A stretch of DNA of 64,000 nucleotides from Promerops cafer. Taxonomy: Eukaryota; Chordata; Aves; Passeriformes; Nectariniidae. Location: positions 893,425-957,424 of the forward strand of contig VZSE01012296.1 in NCBI GenBank assembly GCA_013398275.1, in the 5' to 3' direction. The notes beneath the pieces are model-generated. The model saw nothing but the letters and a program-made list of their open reading frames with translations, was not told where the DNA came from and searched no databases. This document shows positions 10,755-23,293 of this stretch, piece by piece. Each line of letters begins with the position of its first letter. The stretch's first letter is position 1. The translations under genes and the position numbers were made by a program.

Positions 10755-13700
10755 ATTAGGAGGCCGCTGTCATTTTGAAGACGGCCATTAAGCAGACTTT
10801 GTTAGTGTTTAAATATGTGAAGCTTAACTTTAAGCTTCCTTAATGTATGCGGTGGAGGTATTCTGTGCCTTGAATAGAGCTGTTGGAGTAAGTTTCAGTC
10901 ACATATCTGCTGCCACAGTCTGACCTCGGACGTGGGTTTATGTACAGTGTTTGTTAATCAGCCTCTGAAGACACTTTGAAAGCTTTTTAAGCGTAAAGCA
11001 TTAATATATCTGTTTGGAACAGCAAGCGAACTTGCTTTATCTACTACCTTTCAGTTGGTTTAATCATCAAGAGGCAGGAAATTAAATGCTATGAAATGAG
11101 AAGGCAGAAAGGGTTTTAATGAAGGTCGTAGCACCTAATCTGATTGTGGCAAAGGAAGAGCTTTTGCTAGACCTTTTCTTTCCACAAGCTTGTAATTTTC
11201 TAAAACGTTTTTGTGGGCAGCTACATTTTTTTCTTTCATGATCCTTGTCATGAAAGGAAGATGTTTTTCAGACACTGAGTATATCATATATAGACATCAT
11301 GAGGGTATAAAGAGGCTCAGAAACAGAGCTAAGTCCAGGGAGATAGTGTGAGCATATGGTTTGAAGAAAATGTTTAGGAATAAAGCTTTCGCCATGACAG
11401 AAATGTTTTTGAAGCTGTTTGATAGACTGATGGTGCATTTATTTTGTTGTAAGCCAGAGCCCATAAGATTTCTGTCTCCAGTGATGGTATCTTGTATGTT
11501 CTCGCTGGTGCAGTTTGTGGGGATGGGTCATAGTGTTTTCTTCCTGTGCCCTTTTCCAGGAGAACATCTGAGGAATCCTTCTGATCCCACATGTATGCTG
11601 ATATTGCTCCCTCTGAGGTAGGGCAGGGGCTGAATGAGGTGTCTTTCTTGGAGAGAAAAACAAGTGTATTTGTTCAGCAGAGATTTGACCTTCTGTCATA
11701 AAAAAAGGCGATGAGCTTTCTCCAATGTCTGTGTTTGCTGGAGTCTTAATATGTATCAGGAAGCATCAGCTGCTTTAAAACCACTGCTTGGTTTTGAACT
11801 TCAGTAATGTTTTCTTTGAAATGGAGGAAACATGGGTATAGTTCATCTGTTTTGTGCTCCCCCTTCAAAACGTAGAGGAGTAGCTGAGGATGTGGCTTCT
11901 TCTGGTGTCCTCAGTTTCAGTCATCCTCCGATGACCCCTGCAGGGGACTCACAAAGAGGAGCTGTGACAAAAGCACACGCATACACTGGAAATAATGGTA
12001 GTGGAAAACATTTGTATTAGAAACAAGTGACCCTGTGTCAGGCTCAAAAGATGCAGAATATGGACTTCAGGAGAACCTCTTGTGTGGGGTTTGAGGGAAT
12101 CTGGTTGTGATTTGCTTGCAGTAGCCATAAATCACAGATGGAGTTGAAGAATTCACACTCAGTATTGGCTGCTGGGTGATGAATCCAGGAAGGAGGTGTT
12201 GGAGGGAGTTAATAAATGAGTGAGTGCAGCTAAAAGGCTTTTTACTGTTTAGACTTCGGGAGTTGGTTTTGGTTGTTATTGTTCATCTCTTAGATGAATC
12301 ATCCAAAAATGAAAATTTAAACTAGACATTTAGAGTGCACCTTTGTGAGAAACTAATGATTCTACTTGGCATACAGCATCAAAGGAAGTCTTTTTAATGA
12401 CATCAAATTTATGTACAGCCAAAAAGAAAAAGAAAATATCTTAAAAATGCAGATGTAGTGACACAGGATGATAGAGTTTCTAGTCTGGGTGAAATACTTT
12501 TTTTTCCCCTGCAACTTTTTCTTCTAGAATTAAATTCAGGTTTTGAGTGGTTTTTCATCAAAGTGCAGCTCTCTTGTAGGGATGTGGTTTCTGCACCAGC
12601 CATGTTTGTCTGGCTTTAACTTAATCGTGCAGAGTCCCATTTCTCCATGCACAGTGACAGATCCTGCAATTTCTGCAGAGGTCAAACCCTTTATAAAATC
12701 CATGTGGCAGGACAAGGCTCAATCATGGCAAACACTGTGAAAGGACACTTCTTGGGTTCCCACTGCTTTGTCACCTCTTCTGAGTTAGTTCCATATTCCT
12801 CTTCCCAAACTGCTGTTCTCTCTCCAAGGAATGAGCTGTTGAAGTGGAAGTTGACTTGGCCAAATGGACAGTACCAAGGAAAGCATTGTGGGCATTGTGA
12901 TGCAGAACGGGTGGTAGGGATGGGTCCCTAATCAGAGACAGCCTTCTAAGGAGCCGTGCCAGGAATTGTAAATGCTTGGTCTGAAAGCTCAGTGTGTTTG
13001 TACACAGGGCTGCAGTGGTACCTACCCACAGTCAGTTGGTGCTGTGGGATCATTGCAGTTCCCTGAGGTTCTGGGCCTGTCACCTTGCTAAGGAGTGTAG
13101 TTGAAGTTGTAAATAATTTTGACACTGTGTTGCAAATGATTGGTTTTTGTCAGGTCTGTGTGGCTGGTTGGGTTTTGTTGTTTCCTTGTTGATTTTTTAA
13201 TCAGCTACCTGTGGCTGTCCTCTGGTCTGTTCTGGTAGGCAGCCTAATAAGATCACTGAACTGAGGTGCAATTTTGTGAATGGATAGCCCAAGTGTGTGT
13301 AGCTTTTAACAAATCCAGTGGTGGAGCTTTCATGCTGTGTGAAAGGAGGTCAGACAGTCTTTACCTGTTCTAGGAGACCTTTGCTGTAGTTCAGGTACCG
13401 ACTGAGCGCCTCTCGTCCTCCCGCGTACAGGAACCCTCCCCTTGGAAATGGGGCCCAGAATGGTTTCCTTCTGACACCTGGCCATTGAAGGCTGCTTGCA
13501 GCCTAGGGAGGCTTACTCAGGGAAAGGTGGCTGAGCTGTGATAGCTGTGTTGTAGCTGACTTGCTGAAGTGCTGCTTAACATGGGTGAGTGGCTGATAAG
13601 TTCTTTGTTTTCCTGCTACAGGCGAATAAACAGAAATGCCAGATTTTCCCCTAAGCCAGTGCAGTTAATTAGGGAAAAGAAGGTGGGAGGACAGTGTTGG

Positions 13701-16700
13701 AGTTAACAAATTCCAGTCTTCAGAAGACCAGGTCCAACACTTGAGAGTAGGAAATTGCATCAAATGGGAGCTCTGTACATTAATCTGTGAAGAAAATGTT
13801 GGGGTAATTTGGACTTTCCATTGTAAAATGCTGCGTTTCTTCAAGACTTTATTTAAGTCAAGTCTTTATTAGTTTCTTCCAGAGATTTAGGAAATGGGGC
13901 AGAAGTACAAATACATTTAAGCTTTTCAGTACAGGTTTCTTTTTGAAGGGAAGGGGGAGAATTCATTTAGTATTGTCTAGCTAACTCCAGGAGATAAATT
14001 AATCCTGTTCTCCTGCAGATTTCACTTGTTGTTTTCCTCTCCATTAGTGGTAGATAATGAAAGACCAGCATACAGACACCAGGAAGGAGAGATTGGTGTA
14101 GATTTGCTTTTCCCAATGAAAGAGAACAGTAAGCAGCAAAGACTACAAGAAACCTCAGTGTGACTGAGCATTCAAGGCCACTTTGACTGCCTGGAGGTGC
14201 ACACACGTGTCAGCCCCCAGCTCCATTTTCTGTGTCGTTTTTCATTTGACAGACCATATGCACTGGCTGCTTTGGGCAGCACAGTGGTACAGGTTGGATC
14301 ACAGTAGAACTGTGCTTGTGCCCTGCTGCAGGTGCTTGTCTTGACAAATGCTCCAGGTTAGTAATCATCTGTAGGAAGAAATTAAGAATGTCGAAACATG
14401 AGTGAACTCTAGAATCCTGTAAAAACAAACATGATGGATTCACACAAACCTCAGCTTGCTGCTTACTGGATAAATGCAGTAGCAAATTAGAGCAGCAAAA
14501 GTCAGTGCTGGCAGTTCCTGTGCTAATAGCTCACACCTATGTTGCTCCTAAAACTTGTATTTTGTGTCATTTTATCAAGAGAAATGTTTGTAGGTGTGTC
14601 ATTAAACCTGTAAGCTCTTTTTCTGAAAGTGAAAAAGGAAAGTAGTAGAAGTCAGACCACCAGCACTCCTCTTGTACAGCTCTTGGAGCAGCTTCTCTCT
14701 CAGCAATGCAGAACACTGCAGATCTGTGGGGCTGGAGCTCTCCTCACTGGTGCCTGGGATCATAAGACCAAAACCCAATATCTGGCAGTAAGTATCAGTC
14801 ATCTGAGGTAGCTGGAGGTAGAGGTAGAGATAAAAGATGATTATGCTGCTTACACAGAGGAAATGAAACACCAGCTAGCATCCCCATGCTCACAGCATAG
14901 CAGCACTAGTGAGATTATGGTCTCTGTAGCACCTATTTCTTGACATGCAGTTCAGAGCTTTGATTTTTATACTATAAATAATAAATATAATATACTATAT
15001 TTCATTAGACAATCACATGATTTTAGTGTCACTGTGTTTTCTTATGAAAAACTTTTTCTGAATTGCTTTATTTAACAAGAATTCCATTTCACCGGGTGAA
15101 ATTAATTATGCCCCAAGCTGTGTTCATCACAGCCAGTGTAATTCTTGTTAATTTTCAACCAGAGAAGAAGAGGCAAATGAAATAATTAAGTGTTTATTCA
15201 TAAGCACCTGAGCCACCAAGAAAGTGAGAAGCCAGAACATGGCAGAAACAAACTGGTGTTTTATGAAATTTGGAAGTCTGTTCTGACCATGTGGAAATCA
15301 TCAAAGTTTGGTTGCTGTGTGTTGTTACTGTGTCGGTCTGTTGTGCCTGGGGAGGGACAAAAGGGGACCCCCCAGAAGAAACTGTTGCAGTTACAGATCT
15401 CTTGGTGTCTATTTCTGCCATCTTCATTATTTGTGTGTAAGTTCATGAAAGCAGTAACACAGCTGGAGCTTTGGGAACTCGGTAGATTTCGCGGAGTGGG
15501 AAGATGCTAATTGCGTGCCCCGGATGTACCAAGACATGGACTGTCCCAAGAACTGCTCATGTGTGCTCCTGGACAGCAGAACACCCGGGGATGTGGCAGG
15601 CCTGGCTGTTTCCATTGAGCCCAGGCTTGGACTTGAGTGGTTTGCTGTTACACCTCGGTCTGCGGTGTGGTTTAATAATGTGGCCAGAGTCCCAAGCTGC
15701 AGTTGTCTCTACCTCTCCCTCCTTCAACAAGGAAAATCAAATCATCTCACTTACAGCTGCATTCATTGCTCAGTCAGGAAAGAGTGAGAATATTTCTGGA
15801 TGGATAAAGACAATACAGTGGAGAGATATGAGTGTTATGCAGAAGGACATTAGAATCATGTAATGTTGTACACATGAACGAGAGGGAGGAAACATCATCT
15901 GAGTTCCTCTAAAAACCCTAGATCAGTTTTTAGCTTGTGTTCCTGAACACTTGCAGAAGGCCTAGTTTGTTTGAGTTGGGACGTTGTTTGGATTTCTCTT
16001 TATAGGAATTCAGAATATTATGGTGATATTATGATATTAAGGGTATACAGTGATTTTCTATTTCAATATAACATTAAAAATAGAGACCTCACCGCAGCAA
16101 CTTCACTGAAACAGTTTTACCTTTTAGAAAACAAAAACTATTTTCCTTCTTGCCTTCTTTCATTAGACATTCAGATGTCTTTGTTGAAGCTAGTGCTTCA
16201 TGTAATAGCAAAGCTCTAGTTCTTTAAATGAAATGTGTCAGTAAAATTTTGTGTGGCTGAAAGGAAAACAGTAACCATAAACATCAGTGATCCTGCATGG
16301 GAATATGAGCTCTTACAGCACTGTTCCCTTCCATATGCCCAAATCAAAAAGTTGTTGAAGGAATTTATATTGATTCCTCAAAGTCAGTCTTGCAAGCCCC
16401 AGAAGTGCTCAGGTGGTGCCATGCTATTTATCCTGTATCTCCTTTAATATGAATGTTTCCAGCATTTGGGAGTGCTGAGCAGTGTCAGTGACCTGCTGAG
16501 GGATCCAGATGTGCCCAGGCCCACAGAGCTCGTCTCGGCATTGCAGCATTTCTGCCTTGTGTGCTTGAGGTGTTGCTCATACTTTACTTTTAATTAATAC
16601 TTTGGTGGCCATGTTCATTTCTACTCCACCCGTCACACCCACAGACTTCAAAGGATTTGTACCAGTATAACCTCAGTATTTATTTTATTACCAGTGTGAT

Positions 16701-16709
16701 TTCCTAAGG

Positions 16710-16734
16710 AAACAAGGCTTGGAAAGCCTTGTTT
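16710..16734. repeat. Small perfect inverted repeat
   Basis: Arms of 11 bp (aaacaaggctt and aagccttgttt) surround a 3-nt loop (gga). The repeat lies in RORA intron and has no associated gene features. It could be a chance hairpin. Confidence 0.6.
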
Positions 16735-19700
16735 GTGTTTGTCTGGTTTTCTGCCCATCACCCCAGTCCTCCTCATTTCCAAAACATTTCAGCCAAGCTT
16801 GAGAGCATCAGAGGTTCCAAAGATGTGAAAATTGAAAATCTGGGGAAGTTTCCCATCTGATACCCCCCTGAGGGACAACGTGCAGCCAAGCTCAGCTGTA
16901 GGGAGGCGTATCTGTAACAGAGAGGAAGATGCAAAGAATATCCCATGTGCTGGGAAGGCTTCTGCTGGAATTTCAACCTTACTGGACCCCAGAAAAATCT
17001 AACCATGAGACACACATCTCTTCTGTTAGTTCTTCTCTGGAGCTATTTGTTGCCAGGTCTGTCACTGCAGTCTCCAGTGGGGCCTGCTCAGAATGTCTTC
17101 ATGGTGGGGATTGTGTATGGAATAAACACACCTTCACAGTAGGAGTGGGCATGCTCTTGCTCAGACACTTACTGTGTGTTCTCAAATCGCCTCAGATGTG
17201 TCCCAAGCACCCATCATCGCCAGAAGCACACGGGGTTTCAGTGTTCCAGGGTATGTGAGAGATGAGAGGGTATGGACAGATGTCACTTCCCAGAGTACAT
17301 GGATGGGGTGGGCAGAGCTGTGCTGCCACCAGTGCTCGGTTCGGTGGAACTGCAGCGTTTGGGAGCTGCAGGTGTTCGGAGGCAAGTAATTTGCAGCCAG
17401 CTCAAATTACTTAGGGTACATGACAGAGCAAATTATTTAGGTAATGAAGCTGAAAATGCAGGAAGATTAGAATATTATATAGTAAAATCATTCTGTGTTA
17501 ATTCAGTTTGTGATCAGATATCATGTTGCTTTAAATACCACATTACATGCAGTACCCTTGTTTGAACCAATGAATATGTATGAACATGTCACTGAATATG
17601 TATGCCTCCTAATTTAATCAATATACTTACAAACAGCACTAGCAGGGATGTCTGGCACAAACTGCATCCCTCTAGAAGCAGGTTGGCCCAATTTGTGTGT
17701 GTATCATGTTCATGTCAGAGCCCTTCTGAATTAGCTGCCCAGTCGTACACACCCAGAGAGGCTGGGCACAGGTGAGCCACATCCAGGGAAAGGGCTGGGC
17801 AGGGTTGCTGCAGCCAGGGCAGGGATTGCTCCTTGAGCAGTGCCCTGAGCCCCAGGAGGTCCTGGCTGCAGCCCTGCCTGCTGTGTGTACCCCAGTGGAG
17901 CCTCGGGGCAGGCCCTCAGCTCAGCTGGCAGCTGTGGTCAGCTGGGGATGCTTTCCCTGGAGAGCCGACGTGTGAGAAGGGCAGTGCCCATAGAGGCTTT
18001 GAGGAGTAGAGGCTGCTCTGGCAGACTCAGCAGGGTGCACTTAATCTGTCCATCCTGAGTGCAGAAGTGTATCCCTGGAATTTCTGGACACTGGTGCCCT
18101 GGGAGCTCCTTGGAAGTGCTCGTGTCTCAGTGGCACCAGCAAACACAGGCAGCTGGGACCCCACGTACCCCGGGAGAAGGGAGCACCCCCTGCACAGGCT
18201 TTTCTTGCCAGAAAATGCTCATTTTTAAATTCAGAAGTAGTAAGACACAGTAGGATTTACCTTTCACCTTCTAAAAGTTAGGCTTGTAATTAAAATATCA
18301 TTAAATTCCTTCACTGTTGAGTGAAGAGGAGGCCTCTCCACTCAAGGGTTCGTGTTGCTTGTTATGAGTAAGATGAATCATGTGCCCTTTTTCCTTCTTG
18401 CTTTCTCCCCTCCTTTCCTCTCTTCCTGCCTTCACTCTAGAGCAGACAAGACAATTAACTTCATTAATTACCCAACTTTCTAGATCACTCAGGTCAGCTG
18501 GGTGGATCTCCCCTAAAAGGCAGACATGGGACCAATTTTTGCGTTTGCCAAAGAGCCCTTCCCAGGATACAAAATCTGAGGTTTCCACCTGTTGTGAATT
18601 TGGAAAAAAATGTTGTGTGCATGTACAATTTTAAAATAACAGTATGAAAGCAGAAGGAGGAAAGGAAAAATCCTTTTTCTACCCCAAGACAATTAATTAA
18701 CTAGAAACAAGCATTTTATTCGCAAACGTTAATGCGGAGGAAAAAACTTCTGTCTTTGGAAAACAGTTTTTTCTTGTAAAAAGTGTGTTCTTCAAGGTGA
18801 ACTGGTAACACATTTTCCTGTGCCGAGGCTCAGTGTATTTCTGTTTAAGTGACAGAACTGGGGAGAAAGGTGATCTGTGCTTTGCTTGGCTGTACAGGCT
18901 CTTGCCCTGATCTGTCTGCCCTAATGAGTTAGAAAGAGAGAAATCAAAGATTTTGATGAGCTTGTACAGTGCATTCCCCTACAGATACAGAATTAGATTT
19001 TCTTACTTCTCTACTGCACCAACTGGACAAGGAATAAAGTAACATTTCATGATGTGGGAATTAATAAAAAGGGAGAGGCTGTCTAGAGGATTTGGTTGGG
19101 GGAGGGAACTTGAAAAAGGCAGGCAAACCCAGTGAAACTGTTCCAGGTTTGGGGAACAAACTCCCCTGGAGCAGGAGGGAATAAGACATAATCTCCTGTT
19201 CCAGGTGCCAGCAGAAGATGTCATTGAGTGCTCTCACTGGCTGGCTGCTGGCATGTTCCCTAGGAATTAGGTGGATGCAATGGTGTTATTTAAGCATACC
19301 AGAGCTACCTCAGCCAGTTGCCATGTGAAGACACAGTGGATGGAGGAAGAAGAAATGTTCAGGGGGAAAAACACTGGCTTTTTTCCCTTGTAATACTTGG
19401 GCTCAAGTTCCTGTTCAGTCTGATTTTGAGCAGATCAGGGTCCACACTCCTTTTTCTGGAAGCTCATCTGACATTTCAGCAGGAGGACAGTTACTAGGCA
19501 GTCTGGTGACAGGAACAGCTCCAAGTGAAGGCACATTAACTGAGGGGTGTTGGTGGATGGCAGAGGGCCTTTGCTGTGTTTGACATCAGTTTGTAGGGAT
19601 TGCTGCCTCCAGCCCTTGGAAGGTCCCTTCTTTCTCTCAGGAGCCCTTTCTGTAGCAGCTTGTTTGGTGGTGGGTTTCAGTGCTTGAGCTTCCATTTTTT

Positions 19701-21799
19701 GCTCTTGGTGGTTTGTTTGGGCTTTTATTACTCCTCTTTGCTGCCTTTGGCACAGGACAGCCTTGGTAGGATTGTGGAGCACTGTTATTTCAGGGTGTGA
19801 AAGAGTCTTAGGCCTTTAATCTGGGAGTACAAACTACATATGTCACCTGGGTATCTGTGGCGGTTCCTAAGCAACCACAAGAGTTTATTTTTTTCTGCAG
19901 TTCATATTTAAGAAATAATTTGCTCATGCATGAACCAGCCTGAATCAGCCTGAGCACCACCCCAGGAGACAGAAATTGTAAACTGTAATTTAGGCTAATT
20001 CTAGTCTAAAGCATGAATTAGAGTATTTTATGTAATCTTGAAAAATATACCATATAAATAAATGTAAGCAGAGAAAGGGTACAATTAATTTGAGCACAGT
20101 AGGAAGCTTTAAGTAACTCTGGGAATGTGAGAAACCAAGTCGGAACATATTCTTGACATGTAAAAATATTTCCCACCTGCCTTGTTTGCATAAGAACAAG
20201 GTTTTAGCAAGTACATATTTGCATGTCAAAGTTAAAAGTGGGGAAAATATTTTCACCCTTGTAAGAAAAAATGCATAATCTTGGCACAGGCAATTTGCAT
20301 TTAGTAAGTTTAAAGTATCTTAAGTCCTTTCATGCTGTATGAGAAGTGTACGAACGTGCGACAGGGGTTCCATTTCAATGAGTTGATTTGCAAAGGCACC
20401 ACGTGGAGCAGTAATTGATCTGATCTCTCTGTGCATTAATTTGTGCTACAACTGATTGTGGCAGTCCCGAGCGATTTGTGCTTCTGAGATTCATCCCATT
20501 GTCCTGCATCTCAGAGTGCAGCAGTAAGTTGCAGTTTTAAATGCTGTGTGCCTAATTGAAAGTAAGTACCTTGAAGATGTAAATTTGAAGAAATCAGGAA
20601 TTCTTAAACTATACCTGATCTGGTGCCGGCACTCATAAAAATGATGTTGGGCAAATGCTGGCACAGCTGGAGCCTGTGAATCTGTGGAGATTCTCTTATA
20701 CCAGTAAAGCACCCTGGAAAATGCATTTGGGACTAATTATGGCACCTTTTAGACTACTACTAACCTAGCTTTAGGCCATCACTTTGAAGGCATGTTACAT
20801 TCCTTCAGAAATGCTCTGCAAATGCCCTGTTGCTTAAGAAACAGGGATTGCATAGACAGGCTTCATGGGTGATTTAACTAATATGCTGGAGATTGTAGAT
20901 AAACTAGATCCAATTATATCATACCTATTCAAAATAAGGCAGTAATTATGTATATAAAAGTGAAATGTAAAAAATACATTGCCATGTAGCTGTGGAGATA
21001 AGCCTTGTCACTACCCTGTCCAAGGAGCTGCAGAAGGCTGCTGATGCACTGCAGCAGAGGAGAAAAATAATCGTGTGTTGAGAAGGCGCAACTGGGATTT
21101 GGTAGAGCTATTCTGGAATTTGCCCACAGGATTGCTCTCTGAATTTGAGCTGCACATGATACAAATTCTGAGTTTCTGTGAATTTCAGTCTGTTCGCCAA
21201 TTTGTTGATGTGAAGGGGGGGTTATGCCACCCTTTCTGCTGCACGCTCATAAACATAGGAAGCTCCAGTAATAATTAATGTAGCACATTAATGAAACAGC
21301 ACACGCATTATTTTTCCCTTTTAATAGTTTACTTCCTGCTCCATTGTGTTTAATGTGTTAGCTGAAAGCAAACTGAAATTAAAACCATTTTTGGGGAAGA
21401 AGTATTTCCTTCCTTAAGTGTCCTAAACAGACCTCTGAATTTCAGCCTGTTGTTTTATCACTGCGAGGATGGTGGGGTTTAAGGGTCAAGGATGCCAAGG
21501 TCCTTAGGTTGGAAGCAGATACAATTGAGTGCAGTCCTGCTGTATGGGACTACTTGGAAAGCTGCTGATGCAGAACTGCCTGACAAAAGCCCTGTAGCCC
21601 GTGGCTGTTGGGCACTGCCTTCCCCAGCAGAGTATTTCAGCTGCTCTTGGGTTCCCGGGAGCAAATAGGTCTCATTTGGGTGCTGCTCAGCTTCCCCATT
21701 GTTGCATTTGATGTCAACTGGAGAATATTTTGAAGGGATATTTTAGCACAGTCAGTGCTGTGCTACAAGTCTTCTGGGCTTCTACTTTATAATTATCTT

Positions 21800-21860
21800 A
21801 CGCTTTGGGCCAGATCCTGAGCTGTGTCGTGCTGCAGTGAAATGGAGCACACAGTAGTAG
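21800..21860 (-). repeat. Old amniote interspersed repeat fragment (family uncertain)
   Basis: 'gggccagatcctgagctgtg', followed by 'tcgtgctgcagtgaaatgga', matches the reverse complement of the same recurrent reptile/bird repeat seen near 5690 (consensus as I know it: gggccagatcctcagctggt, then gtaaatcagcatagctccat). The family name is uncertain. Confidence 0.4.
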
Positions 21861-23207
21861 CACTGCAGGATGATTCTGGATTAATAATAAGCAGCCAGTT
21901 AGGGATTCAATGGCATGCAAAATGCAATGCTTTTAGAGTGGACATGACTTCTTGAGAACAGAGTACAACTGAAGTTAAGCTAATGCGTTGTAAGACAGTA
22001 GTATTAGATGTGATTTTGTGTGTTGTCACAGACTGGACAGCCATAAATTGGATGAAAGAGGAGCTCTCTTAAACAGTCGGACAGCTTGTGAGTGGATTTG
22101 AGCTCCTCAAGGAGGTGAACAGCACTTGTTAATGTGCCACAGTTACAGACACAGCAAAGAGTTGCACTTGTACTGTTCCAACTAAGCCGCTTCCAGAAAA
22201 CCGATGCAGCTTCATCTTGACACACTGTGGCAGAGCAAGGGCTTTCCTGGCATTTCAGTCACCTTCCTGTGCGTGGTCTGTGATTGTGAGCATCGCCGAG
22301 CACGTGGGATGTGTGCCCTGCTGGTGTTTGATCACTAAAGCACTGCCTGTGCATGGTCTGTCCAAACTTGCTAGCAAACCAGCTGCTGCCATGTACTCCA
22401 GAAGCAGTTGAGAGGTGTCCCTGAGCATGCAGGAGTTCCTTCTTGGACCCATGTATTCACATGGGAAGGTACCTGATTTAGAGATCGTCACATACCAAAC
22501 TGAATTCAATAGGTGGGTTTATATGCATGAAATTACATTTATCAGGGCTTTCATGCCTTATAACTGTATTGCATTTTCCAGACTGTGCCAGCTCCTCTAG
22601 TTTCAGTAAAACTGAGTGCTGCTGTATTTTCCTGCCTTGTTTGTTCTCTGGTAGATAATACACAAATAGGTACTGATAATTCCCTTTCAATTCAGATAGG
22701 TAAGTTTTGGATTTCTCATGCCAAATGGAGTTGCTCTTCGCCTCGTAACTTCTCTTTAGGGCTGGCCAGTTGTGTGAGCTGGGTGTACGTTGGTGGCTGT
22801 GGTAAAGGTGGTGCATTTGCTTCCAGGCAGGGCAAGCTTTAAAATTACCTGCTATGGTCTTGCATGAATCAAGTTGGAAGAAACCTTTCTAGTGTCATCT
22901 TAGCGCTTTGGCCAAAATGTGAACTCTCCTATTCTTTTTGGCTTTGAAATGCTGATTCTATCCTTCTTGTGGGTTCTTAAACACCTTCTCAAATGACCCA
23001 TTTTAATAACCCAAAAGCTATTATATAACGAGCAGCCATAATTTAGTCCAAAGCTCTAGGGGATCCTTGCAGTTCAGCAATGAATAGTTAATGCAGTATA
23101 ATGTTTAGCAGGTTATTAGTTTTCACTGTACAAATGCTGATCAGGGAATGCTTTTATAAGGTGTTTAAAAGAAAATGTAATTAACTGGTTGCGTGCTTCT
23201 GTTGCAG

Positions 23208-23293
23208 CTCAAATTGAAATTATTCCATGCAAGATCTGTGGAGACAAATCATCAGGAATCCATTATGGTGTCATTACATGTGAAGGCTGCAAG
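23208..23293 (+). CDS. RORA: RORA exon: first zinc finger of DNA-binding domain
   Basis: The 86-nt exon is preceded by a pyrimidine tract and cttctgttgcag and followed by gtaagc. It starts with two bases (CT) of a split codon, so the first residue depends on the upstream exon: GCT gives Ala as in RORalpha4, TCT gives Ser as in RORalpha1. It encodes residues 11-39 in RORalpha4 numbering. All four zinc-binding cysteines of finger I are present (CKIC ... CEGC), and the P-box CEGCK contacts the AGGTCA half-site. It ends in phase 0 after Lys, at the conserved nuclear-receptor intron position between the two fingers. Translation matches RORA rather than RORB/RORC by my recall of the paralogues, and the downstream exons settle this. 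Confidence 0.97.

Larger units (their letters stand above)
1..23207 (+). other. RORA: RORA intron upstream of first DBD exon
   Basis: There is no open reading frame with homology I recognise in this 23.2-kb stretch. Contents I can support are listed separately: MIR remnants (about 1130-1255 and 3500-3645), a CR1 fragment (1402-2035), a 45-bp minisatellite (6668-6805), a false duplication around the N at 9519 with an intronic CpG island, and small inverted repeats. Moderately GC-rich but feature-poor patches occur around 17750-18200. The rest is unremarkable A/T-rich intronic sequence in which I see nothing else. That it is RORA intron rather than intergenic is inferred from the RORalpha1-3 exons known to lie further upstream in other vertebrates. 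Confidence 0.8.
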
